Shown here one piece after another: positions 34,121 through 45,790 of a stretch of 64,000 nt of DNA; within the stretch, counting starts at the first letter, position 1, and each line of letters opens with the position of its first letter. The translations under genes and the position numbers were made by a program. Source of the DNA: Tupaia tana (Eukaryota; Chordata; Mammalia; Scandentia; Tupaiidae). The stretch spans positions 5,674,920 through 5,738,919 of the forward strand of contig JAKSZU010000018.1 of the NCBI GenBank assembly GCA_026018925.1, given 5' to 3'. The notes beneath the pieces were generated by a model. That model was given only the letters and a program-made list of their open reading frames with translations. It was not told the origin of the DNA and searched no databases.

Positions 34121-34879
34121 TGCATCATGCACGGCGTTGTGCCGCGATGGAGACCCGCGAAGGGGGCCAGAGATGGCGACAGTGATCGCGACCAGTGATT
34201 GCATTCGCTGGCTTGCTGGCTACTTCTTCTAGAATCCATGTTCCATCTGTTTTTGCCGCTGTGTACTCAGCTTCTAGAATCAGGTCTGTGGCATGGCAGG
34301 TGCTCAAAGACTTGCTGAGAGAGTGAATTCGATGGCTTCTGTGTGGAGAACCGTGTGGTGCTGGGATGGCCAGCACATTCATCCAGTATAATGCAAGGTC
34401 TTCTATGACAGTCCAGATCCAAACCAGACGTAGTCGAGAACATGGCAGAGAAGCTAGTGTAAGTGTGGGGATGCTTGGGGGGGCTTTTGTGGAGGACACC
34501 TGAGGTATGACATCCTTCTGGACTGCCTCAGTGTCTGAAGGACTCAGGCATTGAATGAGACATGCTTATACAAGCCTTTGCGTTTCAGGGTCTGCCTTAA
34601 TACAGTGTCTTCTGTAGATAGGTTTAACAGGAGCGTGACCTCTGCACTAGCACTGGAAATGAATCCAGTCGTGACTTCTAGGCAGTCTCGGCTACACCGG
34701 CCTAACTGGCTTTAGGGCTTTGGACCCTCCTTGGCAAAACTGGAATTTATCCTGTGAATGAGAAGCAGTGAAACCCCCCTGTAGGTGTCTCCCTTACCCA
34801 AAATTCATGGCTGGGGTTAATTCTACACAGAGCGTCATCTCAGCATGCGTTCAGTAGAGCAGGGCTTGTCCAAGTACGG

Positions 34880-35020
34880 CTCCCACGGTGGCACTTCTGG
34901 AAACTTGTCAGAATGCGAGTTCTCAGGCCCCACCCAGACCTACTGATTTGGGAATCTGGGGGTTATCCAGTATGCACACTTCAAATAAGCCCTTCAAATG
35001 CACACTCTGAAAACCACTAC
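34880..35020 (-). mobile_element. MER5A (hAT-Charlie MITE)
   Basis: GAGTTCTCAGGCCCCACCCA, GACCTACTGATTTGGGAATC and CTCTGAAAACCACTAC are the reverse-oriented MER5A lines. Confidence 0.8.
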
Positions 35021-35794
35021 TTAGAGAATTCTCTGCTGATCACTTATACATATGCATTCGTTCATTTAGGAGGTATTCACAGAGCACCCAGCCACTGAGC
35101 TAACATCAGGGAAAGAAACGGTAAGGCATGGCTTGTGTGCCTAAGAAAGCATGACTAAGAAACAGAACAACTAATTCTATGACAAGGAGATTCTGAGAGA
35201 CTTAAGGGAGGCAGAGCTGTGGGGGACCAAGGTGTGTCTAAGAGGAGCCAGGGGGTCACTGTGGTTGGTTTCCGTTATGCGTCAAAACCATCACGGATTC
35301 TGAAAGAAGTCATAGTTTTTTGTATCTGTCGTGAAAAACTAAATAGGAGCAAAAGAGAGCTCATAAGTTGAGACTTTTTTTTAACTGAATTTATAGTTTA
35401 CTCTTCACAGTCCCATCTAGGTAAAGTTGCAAAATGGCGGTGCCTGTGTGTGGGGATGGATAGGAGGACAGCGTTCACCCAACAGGCAGTGCTCTGGGCG
35501 CACAGACGTGAGGTCTCTTACAGTGATTCCAGGCCTCTGTCCCCAGCCTCCCACATGTCCCCACGTGGGAACCACTGAGATAGAACAAAGGAGAGGTGGG
35601 GAAGGAAGAGCATTTGGAGAAAGGGCTGGTGACCAGGGACATGTCAGAAGGCAAGGTTGGGACTTCGGGGCATCAGAGTAGTACCAGCTTAAATGTGGTC
35701 CCGGTGAGGCTAATGGCAAGGAGAGTCACTCAAGCCGCTTAAACAGAGACGACTCACTGTGTCACTTACGTTTCAGGAAGATCGCTCTGGCCAC

Positions 35795-36390
35795 TTAGAG
35801 GATGGATTAAATCAAGATCCAGAAGCGAAGAAAAGAAACTTGGATGACCACCATACAGACCAGGTGAAAGCTAAGAGCGAGAGCCTTTTTCTCAGAGCTC
35901 CAACGAGTGAGTGGTAGGAAAACGGCATGGCCGTCTGCCCTGCTGCCTGGCACGCGTCTGGCACAGACCCTCAGCTCGCGCAGCAGTAGGCAAGTGAAGA
36001 CATGCTCCTCCATGCAGGAGCTCTTCGACCTTTAGTTCTCCACCCAGCCCTGCATCTCGCCTTCAACAGAGTGAGGTGGAGCGACACCACGCCGTCCACA
36101 GCAAGAGGCTGCGTGGGTTTCTGTTCGCCCTCTGAAGATTCTGCCATCTCCTTGAAAAGAACGTGCCCTGGACGTCCAGTGGGTTCCAGGAGGATGCAAA
36201 ATATGACGCTGACCACCCACCCCAGCCCATCCTAGATCTACAGTGGGAAGCAGAAGGTCCAGCCTAGCTCAGATCAGCCAAACCCCAGGCAACCCACAGT
36301 TTTGCAAGAATAAATGCTTACTGTCATCTGGCACAGAGATTATTGTGGTTGTTTGTTATCCAGAAATAACTAACTGATATGTAAACGAAC
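35795..36390 (+). mobile_element. MaLR-type LTR fossil (MLT1-like)
   Basis: Ends with the typical closing region (AATAAATGCTTACTGTC, then GTTTGTTATCCAGAAATAAC and TAACTGATAT). The 5' boundary is unclear. An old solo LTR with no internal region and many decayed positions. Confidence 0.55.
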
Positions 36391-36679
36391 CCCTCCTTGG
36401 GACTATGTATAGCTCAGGAAATGGGCTGGAAGCAGAATACTTAAAGCCCGCATGCATAGACATTCATGTGGGCATGACCAACACTTATCACAAATCCACA
36501 TCCTTAACAATGTCCTCACTCACCAAATGATTCTCTCCTTCCACCCATTTAACCCAGGCTGGGGGTATCCCTGCAAATCTTCAGGTCCCTTTCTGAACAT
36601 TTACTGCAAAGCTACCAAGTCTCTCTCTGGTTGTTTTTCTTATGCCAGAGTGATTGTAAGGCCATCACTTAACAATTAC

Positions 36680-36970
36680 TTGGGAAATTTTATTTACAAT
36701 GCAATGCAGATCCGTGAGTGTTTGTAGTGGATAAATTTATTTACAATGTAATCCAAATCTGCCAATGCCTCTCATAGATAAAATTGGGCTGCTCCTATAA
36801 AAAGCAACCCACCCGGTTAATGGTTTCTGTGGTCTTTTATGAGCAGACCAAGGTCAGGGCTACCGTAATGAGCTGGGGAAAGTTAATCTATGGAAACAAG
36901 TTAAGCACAGAAAACTACATTTTAATGATTCTGAGTATGTGACAGCTGCCAGAATTTAACCACATGTGAG
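36680..36970. other. AT-rich unique segment with imperfect direct repeat
   Basis: Two copies of a TTTATTTACAATG(C/T)AAT block, near 36690 and 36738, are followed by several TAAT-core motifs and CTATAAAAAGC. It resembles no repeat family I know. Possibly a conserved non-coding element, which I cannot test here. Confidence 0.3.
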
Positions 36971-37439
36971 CCAGAAAAGGAAAATCCCTGACACTTTTGT
37001 TTCTTAATCTGAGCTTCTGTGCATGCAAAATGGTTGGGAGTGCAGTTTTCAGTAGGACAGCGATGGCGTCTTTCTCAGCCCTGGAAACACGTTGCCTGCA
37101 CAATGCCCGGCACTGAGCAGCCATCCAACAGCTATGAGTGGGACGCACCAAAAAGAGCACACGGAGCCTTGGAGAAGTCTTCCTAAGCCCTGCAAGTCTA
37201 CTGTTTGGAATAATCATGTTTATTGCACAAAACAAGCGACCCAGCAATATTCCTCCAGTATCTCAGCATCTACCTCCGAGAGCGGTGCTTCTCAAGTGCA
37301 GTCCTACCATGTTTCCAGCCCTCCACATGGAAATCTTCACTGTCTATACTCTTCCTGTTTGTCCTGTATAAAACTCAAAAGTGAGTGTGTCTTGGCTCAA
37401 AATTCTCTCCTAGTACACGGCAGCAAATGAATGCTTGCC

Positions 37440-37870
37440 ACAGCCCACAGAGCTATCTCCTGCCTCCCTCTCCAAATTCACTCCATTTCCACTCCCCCCC
37501 CCCCCCATCTCAACCATCAGATACGCCAAGCTCTTCCCTTTCTCGGGGCCTCTGCACGTTCTAGTTTCTCCACTTCGACTGCTCTTTCTCCCACTGCTAG
37601 GTGGTTCTCATCCTCCCAGAGACACTTACATGTCACCTCTTCAGCAGGGGAGCTGTCCCTCACCAACTCATTGCTCACTAGTTCATTTCTTTACTGGTTT
37701 CCTTTCATGGCCTTTTCTATCGTTTGTCACTATTTTACATGTTTTTAGCTTCTTAATAAGGTTTATGCCCCTCCGTAGAGTATGAGTTCCAAAATGCAAA
37801 CTAAATATCTATCTTTTGATATTACATTTCAGCACCTAGAACAATCCCTGGTTTATGACACACTCTTAAT
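37440..37870 (+). mobile_element. L2 LINE 3' region
   Basis: CTCGGGGCCTCTGCACGTTC, ACATGTCACCTCTTCAGCAG and the CCTCCGTAGAGTATGAGTTCC line match the L2 3' portion. Interrupted at its end by the SINE at 37895. Confidence 0.65.
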
Positions 37871-37894
37871 AATCTATTTATTAAGAAATAAATG

Positions 37895-38165
37895 GGGACC
37901 AGCAGATGGTATAATGGTTACATCGCTAGACTCCCACATAGTTGACCGCAATTCAAGTTCCAGACCTGGTAGCTTAATAAACTCACACTGGGTACGTGTG
38001 CACATGTGCCCAAGATCCCAAGAGGAGAATGGAGGAGAAGGGATTGTAGTGTGACCATCCACCCTGGGAGGTGGGGTGGGGTGATTTGTCTGTCTCTCTC
38101 TTCTGACTGGTGAGTGCACATGCCCTATAGCAATCTCTCTCTCTCTCTCTCTCAAAAAAAAAAAG
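37895..38165 (+). mobile_element. tRNA-derived SINE, first of a tandem pair
   Basis: A full-length copy ending in a pure CT run and an A-tail. The left flank AAGAAATAAATG (37883-37894) resembles the right flank AAGAAATGAACA (38166-38177). Confidence 0.88.
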
Positions 38166-38178
38166 AAGAAATGAACAG

Positions 38179-38424
38179 GGGCTAGCAGGTGGCGTAGTGG
38201 TTAAGATGCTGGACTTACATGTGGTTGATTAGAGTTCGAGTCCTGGATCAAGCAGCTTGAAACTCATGCTGGGTACATGTGCATGTATGCCCCAGATCAC
38301 GAGAGGAGAACAAAGGAGAAGGACTGCAGTGTGGCCATCCCCCCCTCCCCAGGGGATGATTTCTCATTTTCTGTCTCTCCAGTGAGTATATGTGCCCCAT
38401 AGCAAAAAACTCTTGAAAAAAGGA
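38179..38424 (+). mobile_element. tRNA-derived SINE, second of a tandem pair
   Basis: More diverged than the first copy and in the same orientation. A perfect 13 bp duplication AAGAAATGAACAG lies at 38166-38178 and 38425-38437. Confidence 0.9.
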
Positions 38425-39500
38425 AAGAAATGAACAGATAACCTTCTGACTAATGACAGTAGGTGGGGCCAGAGGTGCTCTATGTACATTTATTTCATCA
38501 GGAATACCAAGTGGTACCATGACTGATGTCTGTGGGACACTGCCTGGGAAGCTCTGTGCAAAAATCTGGCCAGGCGTAAGTACATGCACAGGAAGGGCTC
38601 ATGTGCTATAAACCGTAAGACCAAGGGCCCTGGGGCCTCGCAGGAAAACTAACTAAAACCGTTCTCTTTGCTGAGACCAAGAGCTTGCATGGGCTATGGG
38701 CATGCCCAGGGGAACCGAGGACCCATTTCCCCAAGGTGAGTCAGGACAGGCTGAGGTGACAAGGGCACACCTGAGCAAGACGTGGTGGAGTATTCTCAGC
38801 ACTCTTTTCTCTCCCTGACAGGTCAGGAATTCATCTAAAGCCTTTTCAAAGTGCCAGGTTCTTGTTCATGTAATGAATCTATTGATTCACTTTTTGTCCC
38901 CAGGAGACTCTGAAGATCACAGAATGTCAAGAGAGAAGACAAAGGATTCTTGTTGCTTGTCATGGAGCTTGATGGAGGAAGAGACAGGTCTTAGCATATT
39001 TTCAGAAGATGCTTAGGGCCCAGCCAGCATGCTTTATTTACCCATCAAGTGTCTCTTTCTTACCAAAGGAGGTAGGACAGGAGGCCTCTTTCTTCATTCA
39101 TTAATTCAGCAACTGTGTTGATGGCAAGAAGCAAAGCGAAGTATAAATAAATACCATTCTATAATCAAACTGAGTCATTGGTTTGTAGATTTCCAGTCTT
39201 ATCCAACTCATGAGTCTGAATTTCTTATTGTTGTCATGGGAATTTTTTTTTATTATTCCTTATTATTATTTATACATTTAATCGTTATGTATCATTTGGT
39301 TTGTAAAGAGATTTTACCCAACATGATATATGCCACACAGGAGGCGAGTTGAGAATACTTTACACGACATAACCAACAAGCAACAAATCATATCTGTGTC
39401 CCACAAATGTCTGACTTCTCCATTTTTCCCCAATTTCCCTTCCTGTACTCTTCTCCTCTCCCATTCTCCTTCCACTTTGTCCTCTGTCCATAACAATTTT

Positions 39501-39770
39501 TTTTATTTATTTTTTTTGGAGAGGTTTTTCGCTATAGGGCGCGTGCGCTCGCCAGACAGACAGAGAGAGACATAGAGACAGAAAGCGAGAAATCACCCCC
39601 CAGGGGGGATGGTCACGCCGCAATCCCTTCTCCTCCATTCTCCTCTCGGGATCTTGGGCACGCACGCACACGCGCCCGGCGTGAGTTGTAAGCCACCGGG
39701 TCCGAGACGCGCACCGCGGTCGACTACGTGGGAGTCCAGCGACATAGCCATTACGCTAACTGCTGGTTCC
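39501..39770 (-). mobile_element. Youngest-looking tRNA-derived SINE copy
   Basis: About 25 CpG sites are kept, more than in any other copy, including GGCGCGTGCGCTCGCC and CGCGCCCGGCGTGAG. A perfect 13 bp duplication CCATAACAATTTT lies at 39488-39500 and 39771-39783. Little CpG decay means a recent insertion, so this copy is a good proxy for the family consensus. Confidence 0.95.
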
Positions 39771-39928
39771 CCATAACAATTTTCAATGCTTTCATGGCCA
39801 AGGGGATTTTTAAATCAACCAATAGTAATCACGTGTCTACTGTGATACAGACACTAGTTTTCTCAGCAGTGAATAACAGCAACTTTTCTCCTGGTCTTTG
39901 AGATATCTATATAAAACGTTCAATGACG

Positions 39929-40195
39929 GGCCCAGCAGATGGTGTGGTAGTTACATCTCTGGACTCCCACATGGCTGACCTCAGTTCACGTCCTGGACCC
40001 GGTGGCTTGAAAATCACGCTTGGCTCCTGTGCCTGCATGCCCAAGACCCCAGGAGAAAGGAGAAGGGATTGTGGAATGGCCATCCCCTCTGTCAGGTGAT
40101 TTCTCACTTTCCCTCTCACTGTCTCTGTCTCTTGCTCATTAGCAAGTGTATGTAAACTAAGGCAAAAACCTCTAAAAAAAATTTTTTTTAAAGAA
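39929..40195 (+). mobile_element. tRNA-derived SINE, moderately diverged
   Basis: Starts GGGCCCAGCAGATGGTGTGG and keeps AGAAGGGATTGTGG and the CTCACTGTCTCTGTCTC part. The A-tail runs into a T-rich stretch near 40185. Confidence 0.85.
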
Positions 40196-40199
40196 AATT

Positions 40200-40680
40200 T
40201 TCAGTGACTCTTCATTACCTTTCAATTAAAGTTCAAATCCCTAATGTGGTATGCTACACATATGGCCCCTACACAGCTGTCCTTCATCTTTCCCACAAAG
40301 CTCACTTCCTCGCTGTAGAGGACACTCCCCCATTCATCCGCCTTACCTAAGGCTACTTCATTTTCTCCAGGACATTTGCAAGTGCTGCTTCCTTGGGATT
40401 CTCCTTGTCACCTTTCTCCTAAGCAGGTTGAGGTTCACTTGAGAGGCCAAGAGCTCATTATTAAGGACCACCTAGGATGCATACTTCTCTTTCAGGAAGT
40501 CACCTCTGACCCACTCAGGCTGGGCTAAATCATTTAGAGCATACCACTCCGCATTTCCTAGAGTCCCTCACTGTATGTACCATGAGCTGAGTCAGGTAAG
40601 GAGCAAGTCTGATCCTTGTCTACATTCTCAATACACTCACCTGCACACGCAGGACTTCAAAATAACTCCTATGCATTAAT
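40200..40680 (+). mobile_element. L2 LINE 3' region
   Basis: TCATTACCTTTCAATTAAAG, the ATGGCCCCTACACAGCTGTCC line and AGGAAGTCACCTCTGACCC follow the L2 order. It is cut on the left by the preceding SINE. Confidence 0.65.
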
Positions 40681-40949
40681 AAATGCACATGAAAAATAAT
40701 CATGAGAGATGTGATATTTATGAGGTGTGAAGCATTTTCCAAATGCTTTATACTCAGATTTTTCTCGCTCGCTCCTCCCCAGCTCCACATGAAATATGAT
40801 CCTCTTCTTTCACTGGTGACCAATAGCAGGCCAACCTGTCCCCCTGCACAGAGGAGAGCAGCCGAGTCAGAGCCCTGGGTAGCAGGCCTCCCTCAGACGC
40901 CCACCTATGCTGCAAGGAACAGACCCCTGTTCTCCAAGCCTTAATTCCT

Positions 40950-41425
40950 TTCTTGCTAATAGGCACAGCCTTTGCAGTTGAGCAGCTGAGATTTAAATCC
41001 CACTCTGTCACTTACCAGCGCCAGACTCAGACGAGTTACTTAGCTCAGCACTGAGGAAACGTGCCATCTGCCAGGCACTGCGCCGCGTGGCAGGGTAACC
41101 ACGGAAATGATAAGAAGCAGTAATGGAGAACTAATTGAGAGCTAATGACTTCATCTTAACGTTTACTGTTGTATTATTTTTACTACGTTTTAGATATTTT
41201 CATATTTAATTTTATTTAATCATAATTATAATTAATAGCTAACATTCATTGATAATACGCCAGTCACTGTTCTAAGCATTTTTTACATGTCAGATTGTGT
41301 AATACTTAGGACAACCTTAAGAGGCTGGTTCTGTCACTTTCTTCACCGTAAAATGAGTAAACTGAGGCATATAGCTAGTGGAGGAGGGGCTAGGTAGAAC
41401 CCTCCAGCTCTAGAACACAAATGCT
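40950..41425. mobile_element. Two MIR fragments
   Basis: 40960-41110 is plus-oriented (AGATTTAAATCCCACTCTGT, then CAGACGAGTTACTTAGCTC). 41225-41425 is minus-oriented (AGCTAACATTCATTGATAAT, CACTGTTCTAAGCATTTTTT, GTAAACTGAGGCATATAGC). Confidence 0.7.
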
Positions 41426-41559
41426 TGATTAGTTGCTGTACCATCTCTCTTCCTGGGTTAATAAAAAAACAATCAGATCACTCTAGCTTTTTAGAACTAC
41501 TAACCCTCTCTGAATCTCAGATTCCTCTGAAATAAAAAGGGATAATGATATCAATAGTA

Positions 41560-41757
41560 TCTTTTTTCTTTCTTTTTTAGAATTATCTATTCAATTTTAT
41601 TTATTCATTCATTTATTTTAATTTGACCAGAGAGAGACAGACAGAGAGAGAGAGAAGAGGAAAACTGGGAAAGCAAGCCACCAGATTCAGGACTTGAACA
41701 GCAGTCAGCCATGTGGGAATGTCCAGAGCCTTAACCACCATACCACCTGCTAGTCCC
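41560..41757 (-). mobile_element. Shortened tRNA-derived SINE
   Basis: A T-rich tail, a GACAGACAGAGAGAGAGAG stretch and the tRNA-like head ending CACCTGCTAGTCCC. The body with the ATGGAGGAGAAGG phrase is reduced. A perfect 13 bp duplication TGATATCAATAGT lies at 41547-41559 and 41758-41770. Confidence 0.9.
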
Positions 41758-42529
41758 TGATATCAATAGTTTCTATTCATAGACTGTTCTACAGATAAAG
41801 TGACTTGTTTCCTGTAAAACGCATTTTAGCCTACCTTATGACAGGGTTGGACAAACCCATAGATCCCTTCCAAAGCTTAGGTTCTGTGGAAACAGCCAGA
41901 ACTCTAGGGCCCACGTCATGGCAAGTGAGAAGCTGTCTGTGCCTTAGGAAAAGTGAGCCACCCCAAGGATCTGGAATAGCAGCTGAGAGGCAGAGCCAGC
42001 ACCAGCACCGTGACAGGAATGCACGCTGGACCCAAGCCTACAAATACTCCAGCCTCAGCTAAACCCCCTGACCCTGAGACGGGTGGATATGAACCGTGGC
42101 GAGCTGTTACGAGAAGGGCCCAGAGCCTGGCCACACGGCTCTGCATGTCTCGAGATGGAGAGACTTGACGATGTGGATTGTATCGTCGCATTGGATCCCC
42201 CTCCCGGCCACATCAAACCCAGTCAAGTCCTCACCACGGTGACACAGCCTTGGTGAGCACCCAGGTATTGGGGGTGGGGATGGCACCATCCCAAACAACA
42301 ATGTCACTAGCAGGAAACATGACCGGGCACTCACCATGTGCCAGGCAGGGCCCGGGCACCTCGTGGACGCCAGGCCTCTTCTTCGTCAGACAGCGGTGTC
42401 ACTATCAGCATCGATATCACCGCCCCACCCTGTCACTAGGCCCACAGTGTCTGAAAGGTTGGGCCGGCCGCCCTTATCCACCAAAAGCTGGCCAAGTACA
42501 CAGTGGAGTCATCAGGACAATAGTTCGCC

Positions 42530-42965
42530 TATCTTTTCCTTACTTGCTCACTCTATCAGCCCGTGCCCCTTTGTGTGCCAAGCACTGTTCTAGGAAATGA
42601 GGCCAGGAATGTGGTTGTGAACAGAACAGACAGCAATCCCAGACTTGAAGGAACCTATGTTCTGGTGGGGGGGGGGGCAACAAACAACGTAAACAAATGG
42701 GCTCAGAGATCACCCAGCGGCGTTCTGGTGGCGGCCGCAGGGAAGCGGGCAGCGAGTGGCAGAGCCAGAATCCCGTAGTGCTGCCCTGCGCTAGGCACTC
42801 CCCTGAGCAGCCTGCACGTACCAGCTCACGGAGTCCTTCCAGCCACTAAGAGGTCAGTCCTGTCGTCAGACCCGCTTTGTGGAGTGGATAATGAAGCACA
42901 GGAAGGCCTGACGCCTCGCCCGAGGTCATGTAGCCAGCGAGGGCCAGAGTCAAAACTTGACTCCA
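42530..42965. mobile_element. Ancient repeat followed by MIR
   Basis: 42555-42690 (GCCAAGCACTGTTCTAGGAA, AACCTATGTTCTGGTGGGGG) matches the unassigned old repeat also at 22490. 42760-42965 is reverse MIR (TAATGAAGCACAGGAAGGCC, then CGAGGTCATGTAGCCAGCGA and GGGCCAGAGTCAAAACTTG). Confidence 0.55.
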
Positions 42966-43849
42966 CGCAGCATGGTTACTACCGTGAGAGTCCTCAAAGG
43001 TCCACACTTTGTAGTCGCCTTGAAGCACAGGACAGCTCATCTGCTTATTCATCCACGCTGCCTCCTCTTGGTCGTGCCTCTGGAAGGCCTCGACTTTTGT
43101 TCCTGCACCCTCTCCCTTTGGCCCCGCCTCTTTCTTCCTCCCAGTTTTGGAGCGTCATGCAGTTACTCCAGGCCCAGCTTAACAGATAAATAAGTGAATG
43201 AGAGGCCCACAGAGACAGGCAGAGGTACACAGGACAAGACCCAGAGAGACGGCAGCAAACGCAGGCCCTCGCATGGAGGACCCCGACAACCTGGCTGGGG
43301 CACCCTTTGGAGGCACCCAGGACCAGGGAGTCTTCACAAATACTGCTGGAAATAAGTTTGCTGTATTTCTACCCAAATTCTTAACTGCCCTTTTACAAGT
43401 GTTGCTTCAAATCGTTTCTTTTCTCACATACAAAGACAGGTGGATTTAGGGATGTAATAGGAGAGCACCTGTCTAAGCAGGGACTGGCCCCGGCAGCGAA
43501 GAGCTGCCCCAAGGAGAACCAGAAATGTGGGGGCGGTAGGAAAGAGAGTGGGCAGCTAATCCCTCCTGCCACCGACTTTGCCAGCTTCTCATCACCTAAT
43601 AGCAGGGCACATAATTGGCAGAAAAGATTGCCCTGCCCTTTACACATGTGTCTGCAATTACTTTTCAAACTGGGGCGATAAGTGGCATGATTGGTTTCCT
43701 CGTGCGGGCTTCCGCTCCCTGGAGACACGGGGCCTTTCTCCCAAAGTGGCGGTTGGCGCCAGGGGTCACAAGCAGAACAGCACGGGCAGATGTACACCTT
43801 CCATCACTGAGGGAGAGGTCCTGGCTCCTGGCTGTGCTCTGATCTCCCC

Positions 43850-44270
43850 GCCTCCCTCCCTCGCACATTCTGCTTCACACCAGCCTCCCTGCTTAGCCGC
43901 CATCACTCCCAGCTGGTTCTCGCCACCGCCAGCCCTCCGCCTGCATCTGCACTTGCTGACTTTATGTATTGGGTCACACGTCACCTCCTCGGAGAAGCCC
44001 TCGATAAACAGCCTTATTTAAAATACCCCTCTTCTGCTCTTTCAGCTCCAGTACCATCCCTCACGCCTGTTGACTTCTCGTTGCATCACATATCACAGCT
44101 AGATGCCGCGCCTTGCCTGGTCTGTTACTGGTCTTTTGTCTGTTTCCTGACTGCGACGGGAACTCTATGGAGGAGGAACTTTGCCTCACTCATTACTACT
44201 CATCACTATGTCTTCCCTGTCAGGAAGAGAGCCCACGACCTGTAAATACTCAGCACATATTTGAAAGCAA
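43850..44270 (+). mobile_element. L2 LINE 3' region
   Basis: ACGTCACCTCCTCGGAGAAG, TTCTCGTTGCATCACATATC and ACTCTATGGAGGAGGAACTT with ACTCAGCACATATTTGAAAG keep the L2 3' order. Confidence 0.65.
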
Positions 44271-44369
44271 GTGGTTGCAGACCTAACTGCACATTAACAG
44301 AGGGTGACCTGACAGCAAATGGCCCACGTGCTGCAGAACGGGAGGTGTTCTAAGCACAGCATGAACTCT

Positions 44370-44850
44370 GGAGTCCCAGGGGCCTGGGTTTACACCCTGG
44401 TTCTGTTGTTTAGAAGCTAAGGTCCCTGGATCTCATTCATACAAATCCAAGTCTCAGTTTTAGCAGCAGTAAATTGGAATAAGAAAACATAATTGAGGGC
44501 CAGCAGATGGCGTAGTGGTTATGTTGCTGGACTCCAACATAGTCAACTGCGGTTTGAGTCCTGGACCCAGTGACAAAACTCATGCCAGCACGTGTGCGTG
44601 CATGCCCAAAATTCAGAGAGGAGAATGGAGGAGCAGGGAATGCAGCATGGCCATCCCCCCCTAGGGAGGGTGGTGGAGATGTCTTGCTTTCTGTCTCTCT
44701 GGTGAGTACACATACCCTATAGCAAAAATCTCTCAAACAAACAAACAAACAAACAAACAAAAACATAGCTATCACACTGGATTCTTGTGAGAACGAGAAT
44801 GTCCGCATGCACACTACCCCATTCCTGGCATGTAAAATGTAGTTGCTACC
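44370..44850 (+). mobile_element. MIR split by a SINE
   Basis: MIR from CCTGGGTTTACACCCTGGTT to GTAAATTGGAATAAGAAAAC (44385-44496). It resumes after the SINE with CTGGATTCTTGTGAGAACG. Confidence 0.65.
44497..44760 (+). mobile_element. tRNA-derived SINE with (CAAA)n tail
   Basis: Head GGGCCAGCAGATGGCGTAGT, a body missing a few bases, and a tail of about seven CAAA units (44733-44760). No clean target duplication can be read. Confidence 0.9.
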
Positions 44851-45009
44851 CCACAAATGAGCATTGATAACCGGTGCTCCTGCTTGTACAGTGAGTGAAG
44901 AGAAGTATGAAAAGGAAAGGGATGCGTGTTGCTTGAGTACCTGCTCGGTGGCTGGTATCCTGCTGGGCACATTAACCTGCAAGGGCTTATTTTTCACCAC
45001 AATCTTTAA

Positions 45010-45600
45010 TTTGTTTTTACATTTTCTATATTTAAGATATGCAACTTGATGATTTAACATACATATAGACTGCGCAGTAATCGTCACAATCGAGATCATT
45101 CACACACTCGCCATCACCTCACGTAGCTAGCTTCTGTGGGTGTTGGTGTGTGTGCACACGAGCGCATCCACCAGCGAGAACACTTCAGAGCTCCCCTCCT
45201 CGCAAATCTGAAGAATGCCCTATGGCCATGTGACCCACAGTCACCACACTTCACACGGGGACGCCTACACAGCTGAGACGCTGCGCCCTTGGTCAACAGC
45301 TCCCATTCCCGCCCTCAGCCCCTGGTAAGCACCCTTCCGCACTCTGCTTCTCTGCGTTTGACCACTTCGGATTTCGTCCAGAAGTGAGATCATCCTTCGG
45401 TGCTGGCTTAGTTCACTCAGCACTTCTGGATATTCATCCAAACAACCGAACTCTGCATCTTTACGCTATACCTACATTAGATGTTCATTGCAGCATTCGT
45501 TACAATAGGCGAGGCATGGAAAGAGTCTGTGAGTAGATGGACAGGATAAAGAAAATGCAGTCTACACACGCAGTGGAATGCCTTTGAAAAGAAGGAAGTC
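45010..45600 (+). mobile_element. Old L1M fragment
   Basis: Two L1M-like lines in order: ACTTGATGATTTAACATACA with GTCACAATCGAGATCATTCA, then GATGTTCATTGCAGCATTCG, AGATGGACAGGATAAAGAAA and ACGCAGTGGAATGCC. Strongly decayed, with no usable frame. Confidence 0.65.
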
Positions 45601-45614
45601 CTCTAATTTTTGAC

Positions 45615-45790
45615 AATAGAGATGGGCCTCACAGCAATCTTCTGAGATAGATCTGGCTATCCTGGTTTCTAGATGAGGAAACAGAGACACAGAGAAGACA
45701 GGTGGCTTGCCCTGCATCACCTCACCCCCTAAGTGGCAGAGCCAGACCTCAGGACCAGGTTTTCTGCTTTCTTATCACATCAGGTTGCTT
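45615..45790 (-). mobile_element. MIR fragment
   Basis: TTCTAGATGAGGAAACAGAG, GCTTGCCCTGCATCACCTCA and AAGTGGCAGAGCCAGACCTC are reverse MIR lines. Confidence 0.8.

Noticed and set aside
44437-45099. 220-codon minus-strand open frame
   Set aside because: It reads through a whole SINE in reverse, including its CAAA tail, and through MIR halves. No host gene signature.
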